Below are positions 1 through 6,009 of a stretch of DNA of 9,698 nt, piece by piece (the first letter of the stretch is position 1; the number at the start of each line of letters is the position of its first letter). The stretch lies in contig DLGU01000173.1 in NCBI GenBank assembly GCA_002482865.1, forward strand, positions 34,107 to 43,804. Direction: 5' to 3'. The stretch comes from Porphyrobacter sp. UBA7686 (GTDB lineage: Bacteria > Pseudomonadota > Alphaproteobacteria > Sphingomonadales > Sphingomonadaceae). The translations under genes were made by a program, and so were the position numbers. Below the pieces are notes generated by a model that made no database searches, was not told the origin of the DNA, and worked only from the letters and a program-made list of their open reading frames with translations.

Positions 1-212
1 GATGTTCGCGCTGCCGGGGTTCGCCGCTCTACGGCCTAGGCCATTCACGCGAAGAAGTGTGCAACGCCCGGAATGCAAATCCCTCGACCTAGGCATCCGA
101 TAATGATGCCGCCCGTGCGATTCTTATCGAGGACTGAATTAAGACTCTATTTATAAAGGGAATTTATGCTATCCCTTGCGACATAACAACACGCAAGTCG
201 GGGACGCAAGAC
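1..212. other. Gene-free left edge with AT-rich leader
   Basis: No convincing coding region is seen here. All three plus frames hit stops (for example TAG at 37-39, TAA at 108-110), and no tRNA-like fold was recognised. It could hold the 3' end of a gene lying to the left, but nothing identifies one. A perfect 10-bp palindrome, GGCCTAGGCC, lies at 33-42, and its core CCTAGGC recurs at 88-94. From about 134 to 190 the sequence turns clearly AT-rich against a GC-rich background, as expected for the promoter of the small ORF starting at 213. Confidence 0.5.
137..177 (+). promoter_or_regulatory. Candidate promoter/operator region of small ORF
   Basis: This AT-rich stretch contains two possible -10 boxes, TATAAA at 152-157 and TATGCT at 165-170; neither has a good TTGACA-like -35 at 16-18 bp. 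An inverted repeat, AAGGGA (156-161), 10-nt spacer, TCCCTT (172-177), overlaps the start-site region. It could be a repressor operator if transcription starts near 164-177, or an RNA hairpin if transcription starts further upstream. The assignment rests on composition and symmetry only. Confidence 0.3.
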
Positions 213-374
213 ATGGAGAAACCAACTATCTGGTCGAGCCGGCCGGATCTGATGCGACGCACTGTGTGCTTGCAGGATGAACAGTCGCGGCGGGCGCGCT
301 ATGGCCAAATCCAGCCGATGGAACAGCGCAAGTCGTTACTCTCGCGGATCGCCTGGAAGAACCCGCGCGCTTAA
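213..374 (+). CDS. Small basic protein, 53 aa, unknown function
   Basis: I do not recognise this protein. It runs from ATG at 213 to TAA at 372-374 and gives 53 residues. It is rich in Arg, Gln and Ser, has a single Cys (residue 19), and shows no signal peptide, membrane segment or known motif. Support for a real gene: a GGGGA Shine-Dalgarno at 200-204 with an 8-nt spacer, an AT-rich promoter-like leader upstream, and no better ORF in the interval. It converges on the aldehyde dehydrogenase gene, and the two stop codons overlap in the self-complementary TTAA at 371-374, with no terminator between them. Short length and high GC mean a chance ORF cannot be excluded; conservation in related genomes would settle it. 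Confidence 0.45.
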   Translation: MEKPTIWSSRPDLMRRTVCLQDEQSRRARYGQIQPMEQRKSLLSRIAWKNPRA

Positions 375-1822
375 CCGCCCGACTTGGCCAGCATGACCAG
401 CTTGGTATCGGTGAAGGCGAGATAGCCTTCCTCGCCGCCTTCTGATCCGAACCCGCTGTCGCCAATCCCGCCGAACGGGGTTTCGGGCGAGGAAACGATC
501 AGCTGGTTGATCCCCACCATCCCTGCGCGCAGCGCCCGGCCGAGGTAATGCGCTTCGTCCAGATCGCCCGAGAAGGCATAGGCGGCAAGGCCGTAACGCA
601 GACTATTGGCGATCCCAACCGCGTCCTCGATCGCATCGAACGGAACAATCCCGGCGATGGGGCCGAAGGGCTCTTCGGTCATGAAGCGGCTGTCGGGCGA
701 CGGATTCGCGATCACGGTCGGCTCGAAGAAGAACCCGCTGCCTGCGATTACCGACCCACCAGTGACCACTTCGCCGCGATTGCCGCCCGCGTCGGCCACG
801 ACCTGCTCCATCGCCGCGATCCGGCGGCCATGGGCGAGCGGGCCCATGTCGACGCTTTCATCCGCGCCCGGATCGCCGACCTTCAACTTGCTCGCAACGG
901 CGGCGAATTCGGCGACGAAGCGGTCGTAAATCTCGCGCGCCACCAGGAATCGGGTGGGCGAGACGCAGACCTGTCCAGCGTTGCGGAACTTGGTGCTGGC
1001 GCACATCGCCACCGCCCGGTCCAGGTCGGCGTGCTTGCTGACGATCACCGGGGCATGGCCGCCCAATTCCGGGGTGAAGCGCTTCATGTGGGTCGCCGCG
1101 AGTGCACCCAGCTGTTTGCCGACCGCGGTCGATCCGGTGAAGCTCACCTTGCGGGTGACGGGTGAGGCGATGAGGTGTTCGGACACCGGGCCGGGATCGC
1201 CATGGACGAGGTTCAGCACACCCTTTGGCACGCCTGCATCGACGAAGCATTCGACCAGTAACTGCGCCGAGCCCGGGGTGTTTTCCGCCGGCTTAAGGAT
1301 GGCAGTGCAGCCCGCCGCCAGCGCGCCCGCAATCTTCTTGACCGGCAGGTTGATCGGGAAATTCCACGGGGTGAGCAGTACGGCGGGACCAATCGGCTCA
1401 TGCGTCACCATCTGCGCGATCAGCGCCGCGCCGCGCGTCGGGATCAGACGCCCGCCGCGACGCTTGGCTTCTTCGCCGAGAAAATCGACCACATCGCAGG
1501 AAGAGGTTATCTCACCGATGGCCTGCGCGCGGGGCTTGCCCATTTCGGCAGTGACGATGCGTGCGATCGCAGGTGCGCGTTCGCGCAGCAGGTCAGCGGC
1601 GCGGCGCAGGATCGCGTAACGCTCCGCCCCCGAAGTGCGGCTCCAGCTCACAAAGGCATCGTCCGCCGCCTTCAGCGCGGCATCGAGCTGCGCGGGTGAG
1701 GCCTTGGGGCACTGGCCGATTACCGCGCCGGTGGCGGGGTTGACCACGTCCATCGTGCCTGCCTCTCCGGCTTCGATCCATTCGCCGTTGATGAACATCT
1801 TGAGGGTGGGGTAGTCGGTCAT
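371..1822 (-). CDS. Succinate-semialdehyde dehydrogenase-like aldehyde dehydrogenase
   Basis: A full-length (483 aa) cytosolic NAD(P)+-dependent aldehyde dehydrogenase that oxidises an aldehyde to its acid. Family landmarks are all present: TPWN with Asn154, LKPAE with Lys177, the Rossmann-loop GSTAVGK (230-236), general base Glu252 in ELGG, nucleophile Cys286 in NAGQVC, and EEPFGP (383-388). The C-terminal PFGG (449-452) context and overall pattern resemble GabD-type succinate/glutarate-semialdehyde dehydrogenases. Of the residues I recall binding the substrate carboxylate in that family, Arg291 and Ser444 appear kept, while the Arg shortly after the TPWN motif is Lys162, so the substrate is not certain. 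Start: ATG preceded by AGGAA with a 7-nt spacer. It lies 119 nt after fahA, so it may share that transcript or have its own promoter. With gcdH nearby, glutarate semialdehyde (lysine breakdown) is a possible substrate. Confidence 0.9.
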   Translation of the reverse strand: MTDYPTLKMFINGEWIEAGEAGTMDVVNPATGAVIGQCPKASPAQLDAALKAADDAFVSWSRTSGAERYAILRRAADLLRERAPAIARIVTAEMGKPRAQAIGEITSSCDVVDFLGEEAKRRGGRLIPTRGAALIAQMVTHEPIGPAVLLTPWNFPINLPVKKIAGALAAGCTAILKPAENTPGSAQLLVECFVDAGVPKGVLNLVHGDPGPVSEHLIASPVTRKVSFTGSTAVGKQLGALAATHMKRFTPELGGHAPVIVSKHADLDRAVAMCASTKFRNAGQVCVSPTRFLVAREIYDRFVAEFAAVASKLKVGDPGADESVDMGPLAHGRRIAAMEQVVADAGGNRGEVVTGGSVIAGSGFFFEPTVIANPSPDSRFMTEEPFGPIAGIVPFDAIEDAVGIANSLRYGLAAYAFSGDLDEAHYLGRALRAGMVGINQLIVSSPETPFGGIGDSGFGSEGGEEGYLAFTDTKLVMLAKSGG

Positions 1823-1845
1823 CGGTCAGTTCCTGATGGTGTGGG

Positions 1846-1866
1846 CGCGCACAAATGTTGCACGCG
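1846..1866 (-). promoter_or_regulatory. Imperfect palindrome upstream of aldehyde dehydrogenase
   Basis: A 21-bp near-palindrome begins 24 nt upstream of the aldehyde dehydrogenase ATG. It has 9-bp arms, 7 of 9 pairs matching at DNA level, around a 3-bp centre; the arms end in CGCG and the centre is flanked by CAA/TTG. As RNA on the minus strand the two mismatches become G-U pairs, giving a 9-bp stem with a 3-nt loop. It is not followed by a T run, so it is not a classic terminator. Position fits an operator or a leader hairpin for the dehydrogenase gene. Confidence 0.35.
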
Positions 1867-1941
1867 AAACATCGCCGCGACGGCGCACTGGAGGGGGCCT
1901 AGATGGGGTCTCGCCGGGTTCTGGCAAGGGTTTGGAGAGGG

Positions 1942-2952
1942 CTAGACCGCCACGACGTGCTGCTCGATCGCGCCGAAGATCGAGTGGTTGTGGTCATCGC
2001 GCATCTCGATCCGCACCGTGTCACCAACCTGCATGAACGGCGTCTTGGGCGCGCCATCGCGGATCGTTTCGATCATGCGGATTTCCGCAATGCAGGAATA
2101 GCCCGCGCCGCCCTCCGCCACCGGCTGGCCGGGGCCGCCATCGGCACCCTTGTTCGAGATCGTGCCTGTGCCGATGACCGTGCCCGCGCTGAGGTTACGA
2201 GTCTTGGCGGCATGGGCGACCAGCTGTGCAAGATTAAAGGTCGCATCCTTGCCCGCATTCGCCCGCCCGAACGGCGCTCCGTTCAGATCGACCATCAGCG
2301 GCAGGTGGATCAGGCAATCCGCCCACGCTGCGCCCAATTCATCCGGCGTCACTGCGACGGGCGAGAAGGCGCTCGCGGGCTTGGACTGGAAGAAGCCGAA
2401 GCCTTTCTCCAGTTCCGCCGGGATCAGGCCCCGCAGCGAAACATCGTTCACCAGCATCAGCAGCTTGATGTGGCTCGCTGCCTCTTCCACAGACACGCCC
2501 ATCGGTACATCGTCGGTGATGCACGCGATCTCGCCCTCCATGTCGCAACCCCACGCCGGATCGCCCAGCGGGATGTCCTGACGAGGCCGCAGGAACGCGT
2601 CCGAGCCGCCCTGATACATCAGCGGATCGCTGTAGAAGCTGGCCGGAACCTCAGCCCCGCGCGCCTGACGCACCAGCTCGACATGGTTGATGTAAGCGCT
2701 GCCATCGGCCCACTGGTACGCGCGCGGCAGAGGGGAATGTGCCTGCCGCTCGTGGAAGCGTTCGCACGGCACGGTCTCATGCTCGACATCGCGGGCGAGC
2801 AGCTCAAGCTCAGGCGCGATCCGCTCCCAATCATCAAGCGCGGCTTGCAGGGTCGGCGCGATATAGCCTGCTGCCGAGCAGCGGGTCAGGTCTTTGGAGA
2901 CCACCACCAGCTTGCCATCGCGCGTGCCATTATCGAGGGTTGCGAGTTTCAT
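1942..2952 (-). CDS. fahA: Fumarylacetoacetate hydrolase
   Basis: Cleaves fumarylacetoacetate to fumarate and acetoacetate, the last step of tyrosine/homogentisate breakdown, in the cytosol. The 336-aa protein is close to the usual length of bacterial FahA. Expected metal ligands of the FAH fold are visible: Asp109 in the SDPLMYQGGSD stretch, Glu139 and Glu141 in DMEGE, Asp170 in LVNDVSLR; Lys191 (FQSKP) matches the catalytic lysine, and GTGTISN (261-267) is the family's conserved loop. The start ATG has a GGAGAGGAA ribosome binding site about 6 nt upstream. It follows maiA by 27 nt, which supplies its substrate and strengthens the call over other FAH-superfamily enzymes. A 593-codon open frame on the opposite strand (1903-3684) is a GC artefact. 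Confidence 0.93.
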   Translation of the reverse strand: MKLATLDNGTRDGKLVVVSKDLTRCSAAGYIAPTLQAALDDWERIAPELELLARDVEHETVPCERFHERQAHSPLPRAYQWADGSAYINHVELVRQARGAEVPASFYSDPLMYQGGSDAFLRPRQDIPLGDPAWGCDMEGEIACITDDVPMGVSVEEAASHIKLLMLVNDVSLRGLIPAELEKGFGFFQSKPASAFSPVAVTPDELGAAWADCLIHLPLMVDLNGAPFGRANAGKDATFNLAQLVAHAAKTRNLSAGTVIGTGTISNKGADGGPGQPVAEGGAGYSCIAEIRMIETIRDGAPKTPFMQVGDTVRIEMRDDHNHSIFGAIEQHVVAV

Positions 2953-2979
2953 TGGGCGTTCCTCTCCGTCCGGGAAAAT

Positions 2980-3615
2980 CTAGGGTGCGTCGATCTGCTT
3001 GTCGGGATGCGCTGCCGCAAAGGCGGGCAGGGCAAGGCAGGCAGTTTCGATACGGGTCATGTGCGGGCTGTTCGTCAGGTCGTAGTTGAACCGCCTTGCA
3101 TTCGCGAGCTGTGGGATCAGCACGATCTCGAACAGGCCGGGGGCGTCATCGTGAAGGAAATCGCCCGCACCAAGCTGCGCCAGCCGCGCCTCGACCGGGT
3201 TCAGCGTGCGCGCCAGCCAGTGGCGATACCACGTGTCGATTTCATCCTGCGTGTGGCCGAGGGGGTCCTTCAGATACTTCAGCACCGGCAGATTGTTGAC
3301 TGCGTGAATTTCGGTTGCGATCCCGTATGCGAGCTCGCGCACCGTGTAGCGCGCTTCGATATCGGCGGGCAGGAACCGCGGCTCGGGATAGGCTTCATCC
3401 AACCATTCGAGCAGCGCCATCGACTGCGCCCGGTCACGCCCGTCCGCCTCCAGCATCGGCAGAGAGCCGAACGGGTTGCGGCTGGTGAAGGCTTCGTCCT
3501 TGTTTTCCGCTGTCACCAGATTGACCGGCACATTCTCGAAGGCGAGGCCCTTGAGATTGAGCGCAATGCGCAGGCGGTAGGAGGTCGACGAGCGGAAGTA
3601 GCCGAACAGCCGCAT
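2980..3615 (-). CDS. maiA: Maleylacetoacetate isomerase (zeta-class GST)
   Basis: Glutathione-dependent isomerisation of maleylacetoacetate to fumarylacetoacetate, the penultimate step of the homogentisate route. The 211-aa protein has the zeta-class glutathione S-transferase layout: N-terminal thioredoxin fold with the active-site SSTSYRLR (residues 9-16), cis-proline loop NPFGSLP (47-53), glutathione-binding QS (64-65), then the helical domain with EIHAVNNLPVLKYL (102-115), a family signature. The Cys often found in the third position of the SSC motif is Thr11 here; the serines thought to activate glutathione are kept. Its ATG shares one base with the gcdH stop codon (TGATG), implying translational coupling, and fahA follows 27 nt later. 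Confidence 0.93.
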   Translation of the reverse strand: MRLFGYFRSSTSYRLRIALNLKGLAFENVPVNLVTAENKDEAFTSRNPFGSLPMLEADGRDRAQSMALLEWLDEAYPEPRFLPADIEARYTVRELAYGIATEIHAVNNLPVLKYLKDPLGHTQDEIDTWYRHWLARTLNPVEARLAQLGAGDFLHDDAPGLFEIVLIPQLANARRFNYDLTNSPHMTRIETACLALPAFAAAHPDKQIDAP

Positions 3616-4790
3616 CAGAACGCCGCAATCCCCGTGATCGCGCGGCCAAGGATCAGCGCGTGGACATCATGCGTGCCTTCATAGGTGTTAACCGTTTCGA
3701 GGTTCACCATGTGGCGAATGACCTGATACTCCTCGGAAATCCCGTTGCCGCCATGCATGTCGCGCGCCTGACGGGCGATATCCAGAGCCTTGCCGACATT
3801 GTTACGCTTCACGATCGAGATCATATCCGGCGCGAACCGACCCTCGTCGATCAGTCGCCCGACCCGCAAGGACGCCTGCAGGCCAAGCGCGATGTCGGTC
3901 ATCATGTCGGCGAGCTTCTTCTGGAACAGCTGTGTCGCGGCAAGCGGCCGGCCGAACTGGTGGCGATCGAGGCCGTATTGGCGCGCGGCGGCAAGGCAGA
4001 ACTCTGCCGCGCCCATTGCGCCCCAGCTGATGCCGTAGCGCGCGCGGTTGAGGCAGCCGAACGGGCCCTTTAGCCCTTCCACATTGGGCAGCAGGGCCGA
4101 GGATGGTACCCGCACCTCATCCATCATGATCATGCCGGTCGTGGACGCGCGAAGGCTGATCTTGCCCTTGATCTTGGGCGCTGACAGCCCGGCCATGTCC
4201 TTTTCCAACACGAAGCCGCGGATGGCGCCGCCGTGCTCTTCGGACTTGGCCCAGACCACGAAAACATCGGCGAAGGGCGCGTTGCTGATCCAGGTTTTAC
4301 TGCCGGAGATGACGTAATCATCGCCGTCGCGTTTCGCCCAGGTTTTCATCCCTGCCGGGTCGGAGCCCGCATCAGGCTCCGTCAGACCAAAGCACCCGAT
4401 CAGCGTGCCAGCGGCAAGACCGGGCAGGTATTTGCGGCGCTGTTCGTCCGAGCCATAGGCGTAGATCGGATGCATCACGAGGCTGGACTGCACGCTCGCC
4501 ATCGAACGGTAGCCGCTATCCACCCGCTCGATCTCCCGCGCGATCAATCCGTAGGCGACATAGCCTGCGCCCGCACCGCCGAATTCTTCGGGAATGGTGG
4601 CACCCAGCAGGCCCGCCGCGCCCATCAGCGGGAAGAGTTCGGGCGCGTCAACTTCCTCGCGGAATGCTTCGATCACGCGCGGCTGGAGTTCGCTTTGCGC
4701 AAAGCCGTGCGCCGCGTCGCGGATCATCCGCTCTTCTTCGGTCAGTTGGCTTTCCAGGTCGAACGGGTCGTCCCAGTTGAACGGGGCCAT
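3615..4790 (-). CDS. gcdH: Glutaryl-CoA dehydrogenase
   Basis: FAD-dependent acyl-CoA dehydrogenase that oxidises and decarboxylates glutaryl-CoA to crotonyl-CoA in lysine, hydroxylysine and tryptophan breakdown; it passes electrons to ETF. With the chosen start it is 391 aa, close to mature human GCDH. Catalytic base Glu371 sits in [12 protein letters not shown], Arg95 in [16 protein letters not shown] binds the substrate carboxylate, and Glu88 and Tyr370 match the decarboxylating type. FAD/acyl-CoA contacts [11 protein letters not shown] (135-145) and the RQFG-like RHQFGRP (276-282) are present. The frame stays open to 4892, with alternative ATGs at 4838 and 4892; I prefer 4790 because homology begins at [10 protein letters not shown] and a GGCGGA lies 7 nt upstream, while the ATG at 4838 has AGGAG only 1 nt away. 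Its stop overlaps maiA. Confidence 0.93.
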   Translation of the reverse strand: MAPFNWDDPFDLESQLTEEERMIRDAAHGFAQSELQPRVIEAFREEVDAPELFPLMGAAGLLGATIPEEFGGAGAGYVAYGLIAREIERVDSGYRSMASVQSSLVMHPIYAYGSDEQRRKYLPGLAAGTLIGCFGLTEPDAGSDPAGMKTWAKRDGDDYVISGSKTWISNAPFADVFVVWAKSEEHGGAIRGFVLEKDMAGLSAPKIKGKISLRASTTGMIMMDEVRVPSSALLPNVEGLKGPFGCLNRARYGISWGAMGAAEFCLAAARQYGLDRHQFGRPLAATQLFQKKLADMMTDIALGLQASLRVGRLIDEGRFAPDMISIVKRNNVGKALDIARQARDMHGGNGISEEYQVIRHMVNLETVNTYEGTHDVHALILGRAITGIAAF

Positions 4791-4925
4791 TCGCGAATCC
4801 GCCCGAGAAGGCGTGTTGGTGGTGCCGTGCACGGGCATGCTCCTGCTTATCTTGTTGCTACCAGCCTTTGCAGGCTTGGCAGGCCGGGGCAAGAGGCGCG
4901 GGGACAGCAGTGAGCGAGCACTCGG
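4791..4925. other. Gap between receiver gene and gcdH
   Basis: A 135-nt interval on the transcribed (minus) strand. It contains a small bulged hairpin at 4861-4879 (AGCC/GGCT core plus CC/GG) with no following T run, so it is not a convincing rho-independent terminator. No clear -35/-10 pair for gcdH was found. gcdH could therefore be read through from the receiver gene or have a weakly conserved promoter here. Two in-frame upstream ATGs (4838 and 4892) could extend gcdH into this region. Confidence 0.4.
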
Positions 4926-5282
4926 TCAGGCCGGGGCAATGACCCGGCTGACCGTGTCGAGCAGCATCGCTGGCGGGCAGGGCTTGGCCAGTGTGGTCGC
5001 GCCCGGAAAGCGGGCAGCGACCTCTGTCGCAGAATGCCGTTCCGAATGGAGGATCACGGGCACATTGTCATCGAGCAGCTTTTGCGCCAGCTCATACGAC
5101 AGCCCATCGGTCAGCTCGATATCGAGGATCGCCAGATCAGGCTTCTCTTTTTGGCACGCCAGCATGGCCGAGGAAATTCCGGCATGCGGCCCTTCAACTT
5201 CGTATCCGGCTTCTTCGAAAGTGTCGCACAGATCAAATCCAGTAATGAACTCGTCTTCGGCCACCAAGATCCGCAAAACCAT
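4926..5282 (-). CDS. Stand-alone response-regulator receiver
   Basis: A 118-aa protein that is just one CheY-like receiver domain, with no output domain, so it probably acts through protein contacts or in a phosphorelay in the cytosol. The acidic pocket (Glu9, Asp10), phosphoacceptor Asp54 in LAILDIEL, switch Ser80 in ILHSERH and conserved Lys100 in LAKP are all present, so it should be phosphorylatable. No histidine kinase lies in the window. Single-domain receivers of this style are common in alphaproteobacteria, some linked to the general stress response (LovR, SdrG types); I cannot place this one. Start ATG has GGGAGAGG 4 nt upstream. It lies 72 nt after the helix-hairpin-helix gene and 135 nt before gcdH; any regulatory link to gcdH is speculation. 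Confidence 0.9.
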   Translation of the reverse strand: MVLRILVAEDEFITGFDLCDTFEEAGYEVEGPHAGISSAMLACQKEKPDLAILDIELTDGLSYELAQKLLDDNVPVILHSERHSATEVAARFPGATTLAKPCPPAMLLDTVSRVIAPA

Positions 5283-5313
5283 TGACCCTCTCCCGCTTCT
5301 CCGACTCCCACAA

Positions 5314-5342
5314 ATCGAAGTGTATCACGGATTGGACGTCAA
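5314..5342 (-). promoter_or_regulatory. Possible promoter of receiver gene
   Basis: On the minus strand TTGACG (5342-5337) is followed by a 17-nt spacer and TTCGAT (5319-5314), about 31 nt before the receiver ATG. The -35 is 5/6 to consensus and the -10 only 3/6, which is tolerable for alphaproteobacterial sigma-70 promoters. It lies in the 72-nt gap between two same-strand genes and would let the receiver be expressed apart from the genes before it. Confidence 0.3.
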
Positions 5343-5354
5343 CCTTGCGGAATA

Positions 5355-5927
5355 TTATCCGTTGCGGCCGAATTGTGCCGTAAATGCGTTTTCGTCGCCC
5401 GCAGCCAGCAATTGCGCCTGTTCGACCCATTGATCGCGCGTAATGCGACCGGAGAAACGGCCAAGCTGTGCGTCGATCCGCTCGATATCTGCGGGCTGCC
5501 ATGCGGCGATCTGGGTGTAGCTGCGAACCCCGAGTTCGCCAAGCAGCGCGGCCAGTTTGGGGCCGAGGCCCTTGATACGGGTCAGATCATCAGGCGCGCC
5601 GGCGGAAGGCGGGCTGACGGTCGGGGTGATGGCGGGGCCAGCCTCGGCGTCGGTTTCCATCGGTGCGGCTGCCACCGCCTGACTGTTGGCAGCGGCCGAC
5701 ATCGCGCCCTGATTGATCTCGATTGCGCGCGGCGCATCGATCAGCGCTTGATTGCGCGCCGCAGGGGCCGCGCCTTCTTCCAGCACATCGCGGGCGAGCG
5801 GGGTGCTGCTTTCGTCCTCGATCACGCGGGCCTTCCGGCTGAGGCGCGCGAGCACCCACACAGCCAGCACCAGCGCAACCAGTCCGAGCAGGATTAGCGG
5901 CAGATAATTCATCAGGTCGGGGGACAT
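5355..5927 (-). CDS. Membrane-anchored helix-hairpin-helix protein
   Basis: A 190-aa protein of unknown function with three parts. Residues 9-28 form one strongly hydrophobic segment, followed by basic RLSRKAR, so the N-terminus is a membrane anchor with the rest probably cytoplasmic. Residues 38-112 are a low-complexity Ala/Pro/Glu linker. Residues 113-175 form a helix-hairpin-helix domain (DDLTRIKGLGPKLAALL, then RFSGRITRDQWVEQA), the type seen at the C-terminus of alphaproteobacterial NuoE and in other sphingomonad proteins. Such domains can bind nucleic acid but here may serve protein contacts. First ATG chosen: GGGAG lies 10 nt upstream, and the ATG five codons later has no ribosome binding site. 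It follows the vWA gene by 82 nt with no obvious terminator. Confidence 0.8.
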   Translation of the reverse strand: MSPDLMNYLPLILLGLVALVLAVWVLARLSRKARVIEDESSTPLARDVLEEGAAPAARNQALIDAPRAIEINQGAMSAAANSQAVAAAPMETDAEAGPAITPTVSPPSAGAPDDLTRIKGLGPKLAALLGELGVRSYTQIAAWQPADIERIDAQLGRFSGRITRDQWVEQAQLLAAGDENAFTAQFGRNG

Positions 5928-6009
5928 GGCGCTTTTGCTCCCAAGCGAATCATGGTGTTGCGGCGATGCGCTCTAGCAGCCTCGTGCGGCTTCGCCCAAG
6001 TCCCTGCGA

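Noticed and set aside
33..94. GGCCTAGGCC palindrome and repeated CCTAGGC as an attachment site
   Set aside because: Only two short copies, with no integrase, tRNA or mobile gene nearby.
1903..3684. 593-codon open frame on the plus strand
   Set aside because: It lies antisense to fahA and maiA, both with clear catalytic motifs; its Arg/His/Gln-rich product is typical of a shadow frame in GC-rich DNA.
4861..4879. Hairpin as terminator of the receiver gene
   Set aside because: The stem is short and bulged, and no T run follows on the minus strand.
4791..4892. N-terminal extension of gcdH by 34 residues
   Set aside because: The extension is unlike the family's N-terminus, and its ATGs lack properly spaced ribosome binding sites.
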